From Henckelia pumila (taxonomy: Eukaryota > Streptophyta > Magnoliopsida > Lamiales > Gesneriaceae): DNA of 64,000 bases. Each line of letters begins with the position of its first letter. Position 1 is the stretch's first letter. Shown one piece after another: positions 45,188 through 55,535 of the stretch. The stretch lies in contig NC_133120.1 in NCBI RefSeq assembly GCF_033568475.1, positions 95,932,151 through 95,996,150 on the forward strand. The letters run 5' to 3'. Under the pieces are notes generated by a model. The model ran no database searches, had not been told where the DNA came from, and worked only from the letters and a program-made list of their open reading frames with translations. A program made the position numbers and the translations under genes.

Positions 45188-46263
45188 CTAAGGATAATAT
45201 TTTCTAAGATGATAGGCATTCCAGGGCCTCTTCAAAGTTTTGCCATGTGTATCCTCCAAGTAGTATGCTCCCGAGCTAAGCTTCTCAACGACTTTAAAAC
45301 ATAGATAAATATGTTAACCTAAAATTGATTTCGAATCTTCCAATTCTTCAAATGATTCCGATGAATCTAGTGATTTTGAGGAGAGTAGTGAGACCAAGGA
45401 AAGTAGTGAGTCTTGTGAGCCCGAGAAATTTGAGGAAAACATAGGCCATAGTCGTCCTGGGAAAAAAATTCGTCATGTTCAACGACAAATGAACATTGCT
45501 AATGCCGACACCCTTTGGTTTGGACACTTGACCTCCACCCTCAAGCCTAGTTCTGAATCCATCCTTAGGGCCTTAGGACACATTCCTGACTCCCACCATA
45601 TCATAATCCCATCTTCGGAAGATCGCCCTTACCTAGATCCCCCCGGGTATTATACATTCTGGAATGCCTCTTCAAAGCTTTGCCATGTGTATCCTCCAAG
45701 TAGTAGGCTCCCGAGCTAAGCTTCTCAACGACTTTAAAAGGACCATCCCACTTCGGGTCCAATTTCCCTCTTTGCTCCTCTTGCACCTTCTTTAAGACCA
45801 AATCACCCACTTGAAAGCTTCTCTGGACAACTCGACGGTTATAAGCTTGAGTCATATGATATTTGTAAGCTTCCAACCGAATTGCTGCAGCCTCCTTCTT
45901 TTCTTCCACCAAATCCAGATCAGTAAATCTTCTTTCTCCATTATCTTCATCGTAAAACATGACCCTAGCTGATTCTAGCCCGACTTCCACTGGCAACACC
46001 GCCTCATTACCATAAACCAAGCTGAAGGGAGTTTCCTTTGTTCCTTCTCTCGGTGTAGTTCGATACGCCCACAAGACACTTGGCAACTCATCCACCCAAT
46101 TTCCTTTTGCTTTCCCAAGTCTAGTCTTTAAGCCTTGCACCAATGATCTATTTGTCACTTTCACTTGCCCATTACTTTGAGGGTAAGCCACAGATGTGAA
46201 AGCTTGCTGAATTTTCATCTCCTTGCACCACCCTTGAATTTTAGCTCCATGAAACTGTCTACC
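45188..46263 (-). pseudogene. C-terminal Ty3-type integrase, rearranged and truncated
   Basis: The minus-strand frame (start of the visible part GRQFHG at 46263) includes SVAYPQSNGQVKVTNRS, GLKTRLGKAKGNWVDELPSV, WAYRTTPREGTKETPFSLVY and GNEAVLPVEVGLESARV, typical of Tat/Ogre-type integrases. The catalytic glutamate position (GQVEVTNR in relatives) reads K, so the enzyme would be dead. At about 45660-45740 the frame runs into an inserted fragment. The proper C-terminus, RPWNAYHLRKYYP and stop at 45188, is found beyond it in a second copy of the border (45216-45300). The N-terminal part was separated by insertion of the chromodomain element at 46264. Confidence 0.85.
45332..45660 (+). pseudogene. 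Duplicated fragment of the antisense ORF inside the integrase
   Basis: This 329 bp block matches 35904-36231 closely (both encode ESSNSSNDSDESSDFEES and the TLWFGHLTSTLKP region) with a few substitutions. It is flanked by an 80-85 bp direct duplication of integrase 3' sequence (45216-45300 and 45660-45740) and about 30 bp of unexplained DNA. It has no LTR or TIR ends. Confidence 0.85.
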
Positions 46264-47941
46264 TGTGAGACCCCGTTTCTAATCTTTTATTCTCGAATAA
46301 TTAAACAAAATCAAACACGATGAGCCGCGTAAAAATGAATCAATTTTTTTTTTAAAAGGGACTCACGCGCGCCCGCACGGTAAGACCCGCGCGCCCGCGC
46401 ATAGCCCTTGGGAAGGAAACCAAAATTTTTGCACAATGAGGCGCGCCCGCTCGTCAAGTCGCGCGCCTGCGCATAGACCTCGGGTTGCTGAATCTTGGGC
46501 AAGAAAATATTGACTCTACAAGCTCAAAATGATAATCTAAACAACCAAGGTTCCAATCAAAGCTGTGAGACCTCGGTTCTAAACAACAATTAAAGGAGTA
46601 ATTCAATAAGTAAGCAATTAAAAGCCAAGAGCATTTTTTTTTAAAAGGGGACGCGCGGGTGCGCAGCTTGAGGCGCGGGCGCGCATGGCGTCCTGCCCAA
46701 GCCCTCGTGCGGGCGCGCCACCCGAGGCATGAGCGCGCCTGAAGCTCTGCCCAAAACTTCCGAAACGAAGTGCGGGACGCGCGGGCGCACCACCCGAGGC
46801 GCGGGCGCGCATGGCCTGCTGAAATGGCTCAAAACAAGCCTCCAAAAGTGCAATAACATAACCAAAAGAACTCTAACATGATCCAACTAATATATATCCA
46901 ACAACATAGCATTTAAATACATAAAAGTGAAGAACACGCATCGATGCTAGCTATTACAAGCCGAATACAGAATACAAGAGTTCTAACCACAAGCAAGACC
47001 ACTTCCAATCCAAGTTCCAGTTCTTAACATGCTTCAAAACATAAACTAGATTGTCATGCTAACAAGACTTCTAAACCGAGTCTCACTTCTACATCATTCC
47101 CTCAAAGCTAACCATGCCTCTTCTGACTTGATCCTGCCCCACCTGTTGCCAAGTATACATACAAAACAAAGCAACAGTCGGATAACCGGTGAGAATGATA
47201 ATCCCAGTAAAAGCAACATACAAGTAATACAACAACAAACATGCTTTCAAAACAACAACGAAATCAATAACAACGTAATGAAATGCATGTATTTAAACCG
47301 GGATATCAAATCTGATAAACGAGGGATTTCTGCTGTGCTTTTGGGATCCCGAGGGTGAGATTACGTAACAACTCACCGACTCACCCAATCGAGGTGGTGC
47401 CACGTATCCCACTCCTCTAGACTTTGAGCAACTATAATGAGTATGCTAGCACTAGGCGAAACGACTACGACCTAGGCCACTCAATCATAGTTCCCAAACG
47501 TCTAAACAAAAAGGGCGGTTCTGCCCGCTGAAAACAAGATTGGCTCAAGATGAATGCATAACAGAAACATAAAACATAGCCATATAACAAAAGCTCAATC
47601 AAAACAACAAAACACAAGTTCCTCATGCTAGAACGAGTGTAGATGCAAGTATGTGATTTTAAGGGAAACTCGAGAACCAACTGTCCCGAGTATGCTATCC
47701 CGCTATCGATGTCTGCTTTTACCTTTCAATGTCGTAGATCCAACTCCGGACAAGCTACAACAAAAGATTGTATCAACAACTATACAACCTAAACAACAAA
47801 CAACGGTTCAAGGAAATCTCTTTACCGATCTTCGTCCAACTCTTGACGAACAATGCTGCTAACACGGGCTTGACAAACTCCAAACGAATCTGTTCAGATA
47901 CAAATCAAAGATCAATTACCATGATCGACTTACAAGCCAAG

Positions 47942-49782
47942 TGAAAGAGTAGGTGCCCGGTGAGCCAACTTGTGGCTAAGGGCTTTGATGACTCTTTGTA
48001 TAAACAATCTTTTGTTTAATATAATTTACACTTTTATTAATGGCAATGACTTTATCTTTCTTCATATTGTTATATTGTGATATACTATTGTTGTTTTGAT
48101 AAAGACCTTGAATATACTATAGTGTATGTAAGATGTGGTAGAACATGGGGATGTCTATCATGAAACACATCTTATAGTCACTGTATATTCTAAACTGTTC
48201 CTAGTCGATTGAGCCGTCCGATAATAAGGATAAGGATCGCTCGAGTTTGAGACTAGCATTTGCGATGCAGAGTACCACGTTTCATTGGTAAGGAACATAG
48301 AGATGTTCGAAGCATGCAAATGTATATTCATACGATGAATGATCGAACTACCCTATCCGGACTTTCCAAGTGGTTATCACTTATCGAGTGGATAAAGTCC
48401 GCGGTTTTGGTTGTACACCATTAGTCCTTACTACTTGAAACATCATTGAGACTCTATATGCTAGTACTGTGTTTTGACTCGTTTACCGACTCTATTGGGG
48501 TCATCAGGTGTCGGGATTGGGTACAGTTACGACACATATAGGAGTCGATGCTTTGTTGTCAAGGATTCACCACATACTTGCGAGTGTGGATATCCTATGC
48601 GATCTGAGGAGATATTAGTGTGACGAATTTCTGGCCAGAGTACATGATGTGTTTTAAGAAATGGTTTCTTAGTAACACATGCGATGTCACTATTTGATCT
48701 TCAAGATGTATTGCATAGTTATCGAATCTCGAATGACTCTCGATATACCAATGGTTGTTGATTCGATCGGGATATATGGATGAAGGGACCGTACTGTACG
48801 CTAACCAAAATCTATTGGTTCTTGCAGGCACTATCAGTGATACCTAGGGAATCATGGGGCGATGTTGCTAGGCGCTCTTACCATGATTCGATGGGCAAGT
48901 CGGAAATTGTTGTTCCGAGTCACAAGGAGTTGTGAGCCCACGGCTAGCTGTATCCCTGAACCATTGAGGGTCACACAGAGTAATGTATTTTTAATCCCCG
49001 TTGAGATAGTTAAATTTAAAGAGTTAAATTTAATGAACAAAGAAGTTGGACTTCTTATTTAAGAGTAGAGGAGTAAGATTTCCTAAAATGACATAGGGAT
49101 GGGCATTTTTGGAAATCAATGAATTCGGATTCAGAAAAATTTATCTTGACTTTAAAAGGTGCAGAAATGGTTTCTGTGCACATTGGTGAAATCGGTTTAT
49201 CAATCGGAGTCATGATGAATTTTATATTACTTTCTGAACATGTGGGCTTTGCTTGTCGGGCTTGAACTTATGACTAATGGGCCCTAAGCTGCCTACATTA
49301 TAAATAAGTTATTGCAGTACAGAAATTACACACAACAGGTCACAAAATTTTCGAAAAACCCTAGTATTTTTCCTCTGAAGTGGCCGCCCCCTTTTCCCCT
49401 CTGCTCGGTAAAATCCAGTCTGTGAATTTTGAATTACAGTCTGGTTTAACGGATCAAATTCGTTAATTCTCTTGGTAAAAACTTCTGATAGATTTTCTAG
49501 TGCAATCTATCAGAGGGATTAATTATCCGTTCGTGGACCTGATTGAAGAACAGTTCGTCCATCAGTTTCAGGGATATAAAACAAGAGCAGAGCAATCTGT
49601 TGGTGTCCATAATCTCGCTTCGAGATTGGAGGTAAAAATTTATAATCGTTATTTAATTTTTACACACACAATTTAATCGTTAAAGTTTTGATACCCATTA
49701 TGGAATCGTTCCATATAAAATTTTAAACTTCCGCTGCACCGGGTATCAATTCTGATTGATCTGATCGCCGCGTTCTCCAACA
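47942..49782 (+). repeat. 5' LTR of the second copia element
   Basis: 1841 bp. It lacks a 7 bp segment that is present in the 3' LTR near 56886-56893. The small open frames inside it (for example near 48.6-49.06 kb) occur in both LTRs and look fortuitous. Confidence 0.95.
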
Positions 49783-49783
49783 G

Positions 49784-49795
49784 TGGTATCAGAGC
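49784..49795 (+). other. Primer-binding site (initiator tRNA-Met)
   Basis: TGGTATCAGAGC, the exact plant copia site, lies one base after the 5' LTR. Confidence 0.93.
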
Positions 49796-51606
49796 AAGGT
49801 TGCTCAGATCAAGCGATTAAATTAATCGATTGTACAAAAATTTTTAAGCCTCGGTTTTTGAAACAAAATAAATATTTAAAAATAAAAAAAAAATTTCGGG
49901 CAAAAACCCGGGCAGCGATGGGGGGGGGGCAGCGATCGGCGCTGCCCTGCGCAGCGCTAGGCGCTGCACAGGGCGGCGCTGCCCAGGGCAGCGATCGTCG
50001 CTGCCCTAGGGGCAGCCGGGCTGCCCGGCCCGAGCCCTTTGGGGCGCGGGCAGCCCGGGAATGTCCCGGGCGGCCCGCGGAAAAATTAATTTTTTAATTT
50101 TTAAATTAAATTTTAATATGTTAAAATTCTATTTTTGGTCCGATCGAAAATTGTTTTTGATTGGTCCACGAGGCGTCGGATCGAATTGTTCGAGTCCGAA
50201 AATTTTAAAATTGATTTTTGGATAAATTTGAATTTTTGGAAAATTTAAATATTTTATCCGTTAAATTGAATTTTGAAATTAATTATTTTTGGTACAATTG
50301 ATTATAAGATATGATTTTATGGATATATTGAGTAAAATATGATTTTATGTATAAAATTGGATTTTATAGATAAAATATGATTTTATTTGATAAAAAGATA
50401 AAATATGATTTTGTATGTAAAATAAGATTTTATATATGAAATATTATTTTATCCTTTTAAATTTAAATTGCCATTGCATGTTATCCAATAAATTAATTTT
50501 GAATTAAATGTTATTGGATAAGGATAATCGATTGCCATGACCAATTTTGTAGGTGTATGTTAGGAATTTACTTTTGTTTTTATTGTTGTTGGATTTATTA
50601 ATGGGCCTGGTTTATGGCCCAATATGAATTGTCATATGTAATAAAAGTGGGCTTGGTTTATGGCCCGTTCCCACCCCTTAAAAATGTATCCCCTACTTGT
50701 CATTGTTATTTATTGTAAATACATTAGATTTAGTGGGAGATGAAGATTTGAAGATGGAGGTGGGCCCAGCAGACAATAAAGACAGAAGAAATGTAAATTG
50801 GAAGCACAATGTAATAGGATTGCATTGCATACTGCATATTACCTAGGATTGGACTAAGACTCGTGATTGGCAGCCACGGGTCGATTAGAAATGGAATCGA
50901 TCATCCTATATATAATGTGATATTATTGTTGTATGCATGTTTTAGACAAAATTGTGTGAATCCGGCAAGCATACAAAATTTTAAAAATGATGAGACAAAT
51001 TTTCAAAATTAAAATCCCTCATTTTAAATATGATTTAAAATTGATATCAAGATAAATAAAGGAAATTTAAATTTGTTTAAATGTTCCTACCTTCCATCAA
51101 CGATCAATGTATGAGATGCTACCCGCGGATACGGTCCGGCTCATATTATTGGGGGGCCCGTTCGTCGAAAAGCTGTACATTGGATCGACACATGTTGTAA
51201 GTTGGGTGGAACTCCCATGGGATCGGCTCATATTATTGGGGGGTCCACATGGAGACCGTCCATCACAACTTAATATTGATGGGTCATCTTGACATGTCAC
51301 AATAAACGGCGTCATATTATTGGGCCCTTATTGGACATGAGGTAAAAACATGGAGGTTGCTTTGGAAGCAATTGGGCTCTACCTTTTGAAAATTATGGTT
51401 GGCTGATATTATTCGGGACCATAGTTTGTCAATTGGACTCCATGTTCTCACTAAGGAAAACAGTTTCCCGTTTTCACTAGAGGGTAGTGAAATCGTTAAA
51501 ATAGTGGGAGTGAGATTCATAAAATAAATTTTGCCTATTTTATGTCTTAGTAAATTACTTAAACAATCACTGATATTTGTCTGTTTCTTTTCAGTATTTC
51601 ATAAAT
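49796..51606 (+). other. Long untranslated leader of the second copia element
   Basis: About 1.8 kb separate the primer site from gag. It contains a very GC-rich, multi-palindromic block (about 49919-50080, repeats of GCAGCGATCG and GCGCTGCCC), a run of ATAAAATATGATTTTAT repeats (50300-50460) and four copies of a CATATTATTGGG-type motif (51138-51420). No long ORF is present. Such leaders may carry packaging or translation signals, but nothing specific can be shown. Confidence 0.6.
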
Positions 51607-54600
51607 ATGAATTCGCGTAATCCACTTTTCTCGATCCTCGAACAAAATAAATTGACTGGCGCAAACTATACGGAATGGTTCCGTAAGTTGAAGATTGTCT
51701 TGACTTCGGAGAAGATGCTCTACGTGTTAGAAAAATCTCCTCCGAAGGAAGCACCAGCTGACATAAGTCTGGAAGAGTTAGCCAAACTTGATACATGGTG
51801 GGACCATGATATCAAGGCCAAATGCTATATGCAAGCCTCGATGTCTGATGAACTCCAGAGGCGATTTGAGGACACCGTGAATGCTGCTGACATTCACGTA
51901 CAACTCAAGAAACTTTTTGGGGCTCAATCGAGGGCTGAAAGGTTCGCTACTGTAAAGGAGCTAATGACGTGTCGCATGCGTGAAGGGACTTCGGTCCGTG
52001 ATCATGGGGTACGAGTGATTTGGCTCATACAAAAGTTGGTAACCCTTGATTTGGTGTTGGAGCATGAACTCAACGTGGACTTACTACTTCTATCTCTTCC
52101 TTCTTCGTTTGACGGATTTGTGGTAAATTTCAATATGAACAAGATAGAGGCCTCCCTTGAAGAGATGGTCAATATGCTTGTGACATATGAATCCACATTA
52201 AAGAAGGATAAACCGGCTTTCTTGGTGGGCTCCTCTTCTTCTGCTAAGAAGGGGCCAAGTATAAAGGGTAAGAAACATTCTGCCCCACCCAAGAAAATCG
52301 AACCCGAGAAGAAGTACAAGACAAAGGCTTCAAACATGGAAAAATCCAAGGATGTTTGCAATTACTGCAAGAAGCCCGGTCATTGGAAGCGTAACTGCAA
52401 GGAATATCTAGAGCAGTTGCGAACTGCGAAGGGTATGTTCTATATTGAAATAAATGTTTCACTTAATACTACTTCTTGGGTATTGGATACCGGATGTGGA
52501 TCTCACATTTGCAATGATTTGCAGGTGATGACAAGAAGTCGCAGGCTTAGAATGGGTGAGACCCAGCTGAGGCTCGGAAATGGTTCCAGAGTTGAAGCTA
52601 AAGCTGTGGGAGATATTTATTTAATTTTGCAGAACGGTTTTAAGTTACTTTTGAGAGATGTTTTATTTGTTCCGGATTTGATTAAAAACATTATTTCTGT
52701 TTCTATGCTTGATAGAGATGGTTATTCTTGCAATTTTGTGAATGGGATTTGCAATATTTACAAGAATGAATGTTTGATTGGAAATGGACAACTTGAAAAT
52801 GATCTATATAACTTAAAACTAAAAGACGTTCCAATAAATTATGTTGATAAACCGGCAACAACAAACAAAAGGGAAATCGATAGCCAAAACCCGGCAAACC
52901 TTTGGCATGCTAGGCTAGGTCATATTTCCTCAAGGAGGATGAACAAGCTAGTGGGAGAGGGCATGTTTGATATGTCTGATATTAACTCTCTACCTACTTG
53001 TGAATCCTGCCTAAAAGGAAAAATGACTAAATCTCCTTTTAAGGGGAAACCTGAGCGTAGTCAAAATCTGTTGGATTTGATCCATACAGATGTTTGTGGT
53101 CCATTTAGAGTTGGTACTCAATATGGCCACACCTACTTCATTACCTTTACTGATGATTATTCTAGGTATGGGTATTTATATTTAATGAAATATAAGTCTG
53201 AAGCATTTGAAAAGTTCAAAGAATTCAAGGCTGAAGTAGAAAACAAGCTAGGTAAAAGTATTAAAGCACTTCGATCGGATCGAGGTGGAGAATACTTAAG
53301 TACCGAGTTTTTGGACTATTTGAAAGAGAATGGGATTCTCTCTCAGTGGACTCCTCCTATGACACCACAGCTGAATGGTGTATCGGAGCGTCGTAATCGA
53401 ACTTTGTTGGACATGGTTCGATCCATGATGAGCTTCACTGAGCTTCCACCTTCGTTTTGGGGCTATGCGCTTGAAACGGCGGTATTGTTGTTGAACAACG
53501 TCCACACTAAAGCAGTGGACAAAACATCATACGAGTTATGGAATGGCAAAGCTCCTAAGTATTCGTACTTGAGGATTTGGGGATGTCCTGCTTACGTGAA
53601 GCAGACAGTAGGAGATAAGTTGGATAGTCGATCCACCTTATGTTATTTTGTAGGGTATCCGAAGAATTCAATCGGATATTATTTCTATTATCCTGCTGAA
53701 ACAAAGGTGTTTGTTTCAAGGAATACCACCTTCTTGGAGAAGGAGTTCTTATTGGATAAGAAAGGCGAGATGAGGGAACTCGAAGAAATTCGAGAAGAAC
53801 CCGAAATACAAAATAACGATCCTACACCTCAGGAACTATTGATAGACACGCCTGTACCTAGAAGATCCGAGAGGACTTCTAGACCTCCTATTCGATATGG
53901 TCTTCTTCTTGAAGGGGATCAAGATGAACCCGATGTTGGATGTGATCCAAGAAACTTCATGGAAGCAATTTCTGATACGAATTCAAATTTATGGCTTGAA
54001 GCTATGCAGTCGGAAATAGATTCGATGCATACAAACCAAGTTTGGTCTTTAGTAGATCCTCCCGATGAAATTGTTCCAATAGGGTGTAAATGGATCTACA
54101 AGAGAAAGCTTGGGCCTGATGGTAAGGTATTGACCTACAAGGCGCGATTGGTGGCGAAAGGTTATACTCAAAGACAAGGAGTTGACTATGATGAAACCTT
54201 TTCACCAGTTGCAATGTTCAAGTCCATAAGAATCCTTATTGCCATAGCTGCTTGGTATGACTATGAGATATGGCAAATGGATGTGAAGACTACTTTTCTT
54301 AATGGAGACATTAAGGAAGAAATCTATATGAAGCAGCCTGAGGGGTACACATCCATGGGAAGCGAGCATAAGGTATGCAAGCTTCAAAGATCAATTTATG
54401 GTCTAAAACAAGCATCAAGAAGTTGGAACCAGAAATTTGATGAAACAATAAAGGATTTTGGTTTAATCAAGAACCCGGAGGAACCATGCGTGTACAAGAA
54501 AGTAGTTAAGGATGCTGTGACATTCTTAGTACTTTATGTTGATGACATCCTACTCATTGGGAATGACGTAGGGATGTTGCAGTCAACAAAGATATGGTTA

Positions 54601-55521
54601 TTAGGTAGATTCTCGATGAAGGATTTGGGTGAGGCATCCTATATTCTAGGGATACAGATCTATAGAGATAGATCTAAGAGAATGATAGGACTCACTCAAT
54701 CAACCTACATCGACACCATATTGAAACGGTTTTCAATGGATGGGTCCAAGAGAGGACATCTACCCATGTGTTATGGAGTTTCTCTATCCAAGTCTATGTG
54801 TCCCAAGACTGATGAAGAGATAGAGAAAATGACACATATACCATATGCGTCAGCCATAGGTAGTATCATGTATGGGATGATATCTACCAGACCGGATGTA
54901 GCATTTGCTCTGAGTGTCACGAGCAGATATCAAGCTAATCCCGGTCAAATGCATTGGAAAGCCGTGAAGGACATTCTTAAGTACTTACGAAGGACTAAGA
55001 ATATGTTCATGATATATGGAGGAAGAGAACTAAAATTGGAAGGCTATACCGACTCTAGCTTTCAAAGTGACGTGGATGACTCGAAGTCAACCTCTGGATT
55101 TGTGTTCATGCTCAATGGCGGTGCTGTCTCTTGGAAGAGTTCCAAGCAGGACACCACAGCGGATTCCACCACTGAGGCAGAATACATTGCAGCATCAGCT
55201 GCTGCTAAAGAGGCCGTTTGGATGAGGAATTTCGTCCAAGAGTTGGGCGTCATTCCTGAAGTTGTTGGTCCAGTCCCGGTGTACTGTGACAACACAGGTG
55301 CCGTTGCTCAGGCAAAGGAACCAAGGTCTCATCAAAGATCCAAACACGTACTGAGGAAATACCACATCATCCGGGAGATTGTGGAAAGAGGAGACATCAC
55401 TGTCGAAAGAGTGGCCTCTGCAGACAATATCGCTGATCCACTTACTAAGCCCTTGCCAGGACCATTATTTGACAAACATCGCGAAGCAATGGGTCTACGT
55501 AGTATGACTAGTTGGCTTTAG
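51607..55521 (+). CDS. Copia gag-pol polyprotein, intact
   Basis: The frame is open from 51577. The ATG at 51607 (MNSRNPLFSILEQNKLTG) is the more likely start, because the gag homology begins there; it gives 1304 residues. Domains in order: gag; CCHC knuckle CNYCKKPGHWKRNC; protease VLDTGCGSHI; integrase with HARLGHIS...CESC, TDDYSRYGYLY, LRSDRGGEYLS and NGVSERRNRTLLDM; reverse transcriptase with YKARLVAKGYTQRQGVDYDE and LYVDDILLIG; and RNase H with YTDSSFQSDVDDSKSTSGF and CDNTGAVAQAKEPRSHQRSK. All catalytic residues that I can place are kept and there is no stop or frameshift, so the element could be autonomous. It differs strongly from the copia polyprotein at 11-15 kb and is from another lineage. 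Confidence 0.96.
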   Translation: MNSRNPLFSILEQNKLTGANYTEWFRKLKIVLTSEKMLYVLEKSPPKEAPADISLEELAKLDTWWDHDIKAKCYMQASMSDELQRRFEDTVNAADIHVQLKKLFGAQSRAERFATVKELMTCRMREGTSVRDHGVRVIWLIQKLVTLDLVLEHELNVDLLLLSLPSSFDGFVVNFNMNKIEASLEEMVNMLVTYESTLKKDKPAFLVGSSSSAKKGPSIKGKKHSAPPKKIEPEKKYKTKASNMEKSKDVCNYCKKPGHWKRNCKEYLEQLRTAKGMFYIEINVSLNTTSWVLDTGCGSHICNDLQVMTRSRRLRMGETQLRLGNGSRVEAKAVGDIYLILQNGFKLLLRDVLFVPDLIKNIISVSMLDRDGYSCNFVNGICNIYKNECLIGNGQLENDLYNLKLKDVPINYVDKPATTNKREIDSQNPANLWHARLGHISSRRMNKLVGEGMFDMSDINSLPTCESCLKGKMTKSPFKGKPERSQNLLDLIHTDVCGPFRVGTQYGHTYFITFTDDYSRYGYLYLMKYKSEAFEKFKEFKAEVENKLGKSIKALRSDRGGEYLSTEFLDYLKENGILSQWTPPMTPQLNGVSERRNRTLLDMVRSMMSFTELPPSFWGYALETAVLLLNNVHTKAVDKTSYELWNGKAPKYSYLRIWGCPAYVKQTVGDKLDSRSTLCYFVGYPKNSIGYYFYYPAETKVFVSRNTTFLEKEFLLDKKGEMRELEEIREEPEIQNNDPTPQELLIDTPVPRRSERTSRPPIRYGLLLEGDQDEPDVGCDPRNFMEAISDTNSNLWLEAMQSEIDSMHTNQVWSLVDPPDEIVPIGCKWIYKRKLGPDGKVLTYKARLVAKGYTQRQGVDYDETFSPVAMFKSIRILIAIAAWYDYEIWQMDVKTTFLNGDIKEEIYMKQPEGYTSMGSEHKVCKLQRSIYGLKQASRSWNQKFDETIKDFGLIKNPEEPCVYKKVVKDAVTFLVLYVDDILLIGNDVGMLQSTKIWLLGRFSMKDLGEASYILGIQIYRDRSKRMIGLTQSTYIDTILKRFSMDGSKRGHLPMCYGVSLSKSMCPKTDEEIEKMTHIPYASAIGSIMYGMISTRPDVAFALSVTSRYQANPGQMHWKAVKDILKYLRRTKNMFMIYGGRELKLEGYTDSSFQSDVDDSKSTSGFVFMLNGGAVSWKSSKQDTTADSTTEAEYIAASAAAKEAVWMRNFVQELGVIPEVVGPVPVYCDNTGAVAQAKEPRSHQRSKHVLRKYHIIREIVERGDITVERVASADNIADPLTKPLPGPLFDKHREAMGLRSMTSWL

Positions 55522-55535
55522 GGCAAGTGGAAGAT

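Larger units (their letters stand above)
34175..46263 (-). mobile_element. Large Ty3-type element of probable Tat lineage (3' part), with antisense ORF and tandem repeats
   Basis: In element order (minus strand, right to left): C-terminal integrase (about 45188-46263), a tandem repeat array (43119-45016), an additional ORF on the opposite strand (35891-42849), a polypurine tract, and the 3' LTR (34175-34859). An extra antisense ORF and repeat arrays between pol and the 3' LTR are known features of Tat/Ogre-type elements. The element is interrupted by a non-autonomous LTR element (36327-41158) and is cut at 46263 by a chromodomain Ty3 element. The remainder would lie beyond the window. Confidence 0.75.

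Noticed and set aside
48595..49062. Small open frames in the copia LTR, repeated at 56189-56656
   Set aside because: They occur in both LTRs only because the LTRs are duplicates. There is no start context or domain.
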